From: Pustulibacterium marinum
GTDB taxonomy: Bacteria; Bacteroidota; Bacteroidia; Flavobacteriales; Flavobacteriaceae
Length of the DNA: 64,000 nt
NCBI RefSeq assembly: GCF_900116665.1
Contig: NZ_FPBK01000005.1
Location: 1-64,000 of the forward strand
Direction of reading: 5' to 3'
Within the stretch, counting starts at the first letter, position 1, and the number at the start of each line of letters is the position of its first letter. The notes under the pieces were generated by a model. The model did not search any database, was not told the origin of the DNA, and saw only the letters and a list, made by a program, of their open reading frames with translations. Both the position numbers and the translations under genes were made by a program. Of this stretch, positions 60,888 to 64,000 are shown piece by piece.

Positions 60888-62222
60888 TTATAAATTTCTA
60901 ACTGCTTCTTTAAATTGTCTTCCGCGATCTTCGTAGTTTTCAAAAAGATCAAAACTTGCACACGCTGGCGATAACAAAACGTTATCTCCTTTCTCAGCAA
61001 TTTTGTATGCTATTTTCACAGCATCACTCATAGAAGTAGTTTCTACAACCACATCTACCACTGCTCCAAAAGCATCAATAATTTTAGCATTGTCAAGTCC
61101 TAAACAGATAATTGCTTTTACTTTTTCTCTTACCAATGGCATTAAGGAAGCATAATCATTTCCTTTATCTTGCCCACCAACAATCCAAACTGTTGGCGAT
61201 GTAACACTGTCTAAAGCAAAAAAAGTAGAGTTAACATTGGTAGCTTTTGAATCGTTAATGTATTGTACATTTTGAATTTTCAATACTTTCTCCAACCTAT
61301 GTTCTACACCCTGAAACGTCTCCATACTCTCTCTAATCGTCTGCTTTCTAATCTTCAACAACTGCGCAACAGTAGAAGCCGCCATGGCATTCTTGGTGTT
61401 GTGCTTTCCTTCTAACGCTAATGTGTCTTTTGACATGGTAAAAACTGAATTATCTATTTTTGTTATAATATTTTCTTGTTGTAAAAACGTTCCTTGTTCT
61501 AATTCTTTTTCTATTGAAAATGGAAGCAGCGTTGCTTTCACTTTATGCTTACTCAACCAATCAGAAATCACTTCATCATCTGCATCGTAAATCAAGAAAT
61601 CCTCTGAAGTTTGATTCATTGTGATCTTGAATTTCGCTTCGATATAATTTTCAAATTGATAGTTATATCTATCCAAATGATCTGGCGTAATATTTGTGAT
61701 TACTGCAATGTGCGGTTTGAAATCATGAATATCATCTAACTGAAAACTACTAATCTCTAGCACATAGGTATCAAAATCTGCTTCAGCAATCATTTGCGCA
61801 AAACTGTCACCAATATTCCCTGCCATTCCTACATTCAATCCGCCATTTTTCAGGACGTGATTGGTAAGCATGGTTGTAGTGGTTTTTCCGTTACTTCCGG
61901 TAATTCCCACTAGGGTCGCATTGGTATACTTCGAAGCAAACTCTATTTCTGAAACAATTGGAATTCCCGCGGTACGAATGGCTTTCACCATAGGTACTTT
62001 GTCTGGAATCCCCGGACTTTTCATTACCAAATCTGCCGCTAGGATTCCCTCTTCAGAATGCTGAGATTCCTCCCATTCAATATTAAAATTTGTAAGAGCG
62101 TTTTTATATTTTTCTTTAATAATGCCTTTGTCTGAAACAAAAACATCAAAACCTTTTTTCTTTCCTAAAATGGCAGTTCCTACACCACTTTCGCCACCAC
62201 CAAGCACTACCAGTTTTTGCAT
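60888..62222 (-). CDS. murD: UDP-N-acetylmuramoylalanine--D-glutamate ligase
   Basis: A 444-residue Mur ligase that adds D-Glu to the peptide stem. VVLGGGESGVGTAILG begins the substrate domain, VGITGSNGKTTTT (105-117) is the ATP loop and INDSKATNVNS is the usual third motif. It stands 13 bp before ftsW and abuts mraY. Confidence 0.96.
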   Translation of the reverse strand: MQKLVVLGGGESGVGTAILGKKKGFDVFVSDKGIIKEKYKNALTNFNIEWEESQHSEEGILAADLVMKSPGIPDKVPMVKAIRTAGIPIVSEIEFASKYTNATLVGITGSNGKTTTTMLTNHVLKNGGLNVGMAGNIGDSFAQMIAEADFDTYVLEISSFQLDDIHDFKPHIAVITNITPDHLDRYNYQFENYIEAKFKITMNQTSEDFLIYDADDEVISDWLSKHKVKATLLPFSIEKELEQGTFLQQENIITKIDNSVFTMSKDTLALEGKHNTKNAMAASTVAQLLKIRKQTIRESMETFQGVEHRLEKVLKIQNVQYINDSKATNVNSTFFALDSVTSPTVWIVGGQDKGNDYASLMPLVREKVKAIICLGLDNAKIIDAFGAVVDVVVETTSMSDAVKIAYKIAEKGDNVLLSPACASFDLFENYEDRGRQFKEAVRNL

Positions 62223-63467
62223 TTATCGAAGTTTTAAGGTTACAATGGTTAACACTGCCATTAAAATTCCGATGATCCAAAAACGAGTTACTATTTTACT
62301 TTCATGATAGCCCTTCTTTTGATAATGATGATGCAATGGAGCCATGAGAAAAATTCGTCGGCCTTCGCCATATTTCTTCTTGGTGTATTTAAAATAACTC
62401 ACCTGAATCATTACCGATAAATTCTCTGCAAAAAAGATGGCGCATAGTAATGGAATCAATAATTCTTTACGAATAGCAATTGCAATTACTGCAATGATTC
62501 CGCCTATAGTTAAACTTCCTGTATCGCCCATAAATACTTGAGCAGGAAATGTATTGTACCACAAAAATCCAACGAGCGCCCCAGCAAATGCCGCTATAAA
62601 TACGGTGATTTCACCCGCTCGAGGAATGTACATGATGTTTAAATAATCTGAGAAAATGATGTTACCAGAAACCCAAGCAAACACACCTAGTGTAACAACC
62701 ATAATAGCCGAAGAACCTGCAGCAAGTCCATCAATTCCATCCGTTAAATTTGCTCCGTTTGAAACGGCTGTCACAATAAAAATGACTATTGGAATGAATA
62801 TCAACCAAGCATAATCTGCTAAATCATCGCTCATCCAAGTTAAGATACTTGCGTAATCAAACTCATTATTCTTTAAAAATGGAACTGTAGTTTTGGTAGA
62901 TTTTTCAGCTTGATAAAAGCGAGCTGCATTATCATCTGAAGTTGTAGTATTTTCTTCAATCTGAACAATTTCATCCGCAGGTAATTTTTGACGCATCAAA
63001 ACACCCGGATGAAAATAAAGCGTAACACCAACAATAACTCCGATTCCTATTTGTCCTGCAATCTTAAATTTCCCTTGTAAACCTTCTTTATCTTTTTTGA
63101 AAACTTTTATGTAATCATCTACAAAACCAATAACCCCCATCCAAACGGTGGTTGCAATCAATAAAATGGTGTACACATTATCCAACTTTGCGAATAACAA
63201 TACCGGAATCAACGTAGCTCCAATAATAATTAAACCTCCCATGGTTGGCGTACCAGCTTTTTCACTTTGACCTTTTAAACCAAGATCGCGTACTGTTTCA
63301 CCAATTTGAAGTTTTCTAAGATAATCGATCACTCGTTTACCGTAAATGGTAGATAACAACAAGGAAAAAATAATAGCCATTGCCGCTCTAAAAGAGATAT
63401 ACTGAAACACTCCCGCGCCTGAGAGATTGTATTGTTTGTCTAAATAATCAAATAAATAGTAAAGCAT
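62223..63467 (-). CDS. mraY: phospho-MurNAc-pentapeptide translocase
   Basis: A 414-residue integral membrane enzyme that makes lipid I from UDP-MurNAc-pentapeptide and undecaprenyl phosphate. [13 protein letters not shown] near 113 and [14 protein letters not shown] near 237 carry the metal-binding aspartates. [12 protein letters not shown] near the C-terminus is also conserved. It is longer than E. coli MraY (360) because of a loop near 155-205, an insertion seen in other Bacteroidota. Confidence 0.96.
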   Translation of the reverse strand: MLYYLFDYLDKQYNLSGAGVFQYISFRAAMAIIFSLLLSTIYGKRVIDYLRKLQIGETVRDLGLKGQSEKAGTPTMGGLIIIGATLIPVLLFAKLDNVYTILLIATTVWMGVIGFVDDYIKVFKKDKEGLQGKFKIAGQIGIGVIVGVTLYFHPGVLMRQKLPADEIVQIEENTTTSDDNAARFYQAEKSTKTTVPFLKNNEFDYASILTWMSDDLADYAWLIFIPIVIFIVTAVSNGANLTDGIDGLAAGSSAIMVVTLGVFAWVSGNIIFSDYLNIMYIPRAGEITVFIAAFAGALVGFLWYNTFPAQVFMGDTGSLTIGGIIAVIAIAIRKELLIPLLCAIFFAENLSVMIQVSYFKYTKKKYGEGRRIFLMAPLHHHYQKKGYHESKIVTRFWIIGILMAVLTIVTLKLR

Positions 63468-63473
63468 TGGTCT

Positions 63474-64000
63474 TTATTTATCCAGCTGTTTTAATAATTC
63501 TTTCACGACTTTTAAATCGTCAAAATCTGTTTTCACTCCTTTGATTTCCTGATAGGTTTCGTGCCCCTTTCCGGCAATCAAAATAATATCGTTTGGTTCC
63601 GCCATTTGACAAGCCGTTTTTATTGCTTGTTTTCTATCTAAAATGGATATCGTTTTCTTGAAATCGGTTGGTTGCACTCCCGTTTCCATTTCGTCTATAA
63701 TGGTTTGCGGGTCTTCATTCCTAGGATTATCCGAAGTAAAAATGGCTTTTGAACTTTTGCTTGCTGCAATATTTGCCATTTTTGGTCGCTTTGTTTTATC
63801 TCTATTCCCTCCACAACCCACAACGGTGATCAGATTCTCATTCTTAGTTCTGATATCGTTAATAGTTCCTAACACATTGTCTAAAGCATCTGGCGTATGC
63901 GCATAATCTACAATAGCCGTAATGTTGGTTTCTGAAACTATATACTGAAAACGCCCGCTCACACTTTCTAACTCACTTACCAAGCGTAAAGCTTCCATTT
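63474..64000 (-). CDS. murE: UDP-MurNAc-tripeptide synthetase MurE (N-terminus outside window)
   Basis: The C-terminal 175 residues of a Mur ligase. [15 protein letters not shown] and [15 protein letters not shown] are typical of Mur[11 protein letters not shown] contains DNPR, the motif for meso-diaminopimelate rather than lysine as the third residue. The gene runs off the right edge. It lies 6 bp before mraY. Confidence 0.95.
   Translation of the reverse strand, partial: MEALRLVSELESVSGRFQYIVSETNITAIVDYAHTPDALDNVLGTINDIRTKNENLITVVGCGGNRDKTKRPKMANIAASKSSKAIFTSDNPRNEDPQTIIDEMETGVQPTDFKKTISILDRKQAIKTACQMAEPNDIILIAGKGHETYQEIKGVKTDFDDLKVVKELLKQLDK

Overview
The window comes from a low-GC member of the Bacteroidota, most likely a Flavobacteriaceae bacterium. 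Three things support this. There is a type IX secretion pair: a large secreted protein with a type B (gliding-motility) C-terminal sorting domain beside a PorP/SprF-like membrane protein. There is a murE-mraY-murD-ftsW-murG-murC-ftsQ-ftsA-ftsZ cluster whose FtsZ has the long acidic tail usual in flavobacteria. Promoters read as TTG plus TAnnTTTG, the -33/-7 pattern of Bacteroidota.

Host DNA lies at 1-5464 and 52390-64000. Between them sits a complete-looking temperate siphovirus-type prophage of about 46.9 kb, integrated in the 3' end of a tRNA-Arg(UCG) gene. A 13-bp core repeat (5465-5477 and 52389-52401) marks the two ends. A 13-bp sequence in inverted orientation (5505-5517 and 52317-52329) flanks the core on the phage side. 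The tyrosine integrase lies beside the intact tRNA, and the tRNA's original terminator is stranded at the far end.

Prophage layout: (i) 5.5-6.8 kb, an immunity and regulation block with a repressor-like HTH protein, a divergent small protein and a LuxR-type HTH regulator around an 18-bp palindromic operator; (ii) 6.9-11.2 kb, replication, with a primase-helicase fusion lacking the zinc ligands of its CHC2 domain, followed by a cluster of eight GTTGAGAA-type repeats that may be the origin; (iii) 11.2-14.7 kb, small early genes; (iv) 14.8-20.1 kb, tail-fibre genes; (v) 20.1-22.0 kb, a lysis cassette (holin-like, L,D-transpeptidase-like lysin, candidate unimolecular spanin); (vi) 22.0-25.9 kb, S49 head protease, capsid and a capsid/tail-tube candidate; (vii) 26.0-30.3 kb, packaging genes including the large terminase; (viii) 30.3-34.4 kb, accessory DNA: a two-gene unit ending in a putAbiC-like membrane protein, then an inverted plasmid-like module (DNA methylase-like, ArdC-N-like, RadC/JAB-like); (ix) 34.8-39.8 kb, portal and head-tail joining; (x) 39.8-42.3 kb, a lipoprotein unit and small genes, one behind a structured leader; (xi) 42.4-51.1 kb, tape measure and distal tail.

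The regulatory DNA is the most unusual part. The same CATGTAACA box stands upstream of four prophage transcription units, in three of them exactly 30 bp before a -7-like element, with a variant before the tape-measure gene. One palindrome joins the immunity promoter to the tail-fibre promoter. A second palindrome joins an HTH gene to the anti-restriction module. A leader RNA at 40.88-41.06 kb has two mutually exclusive 12-bp pairings, one of which covers the start codon.
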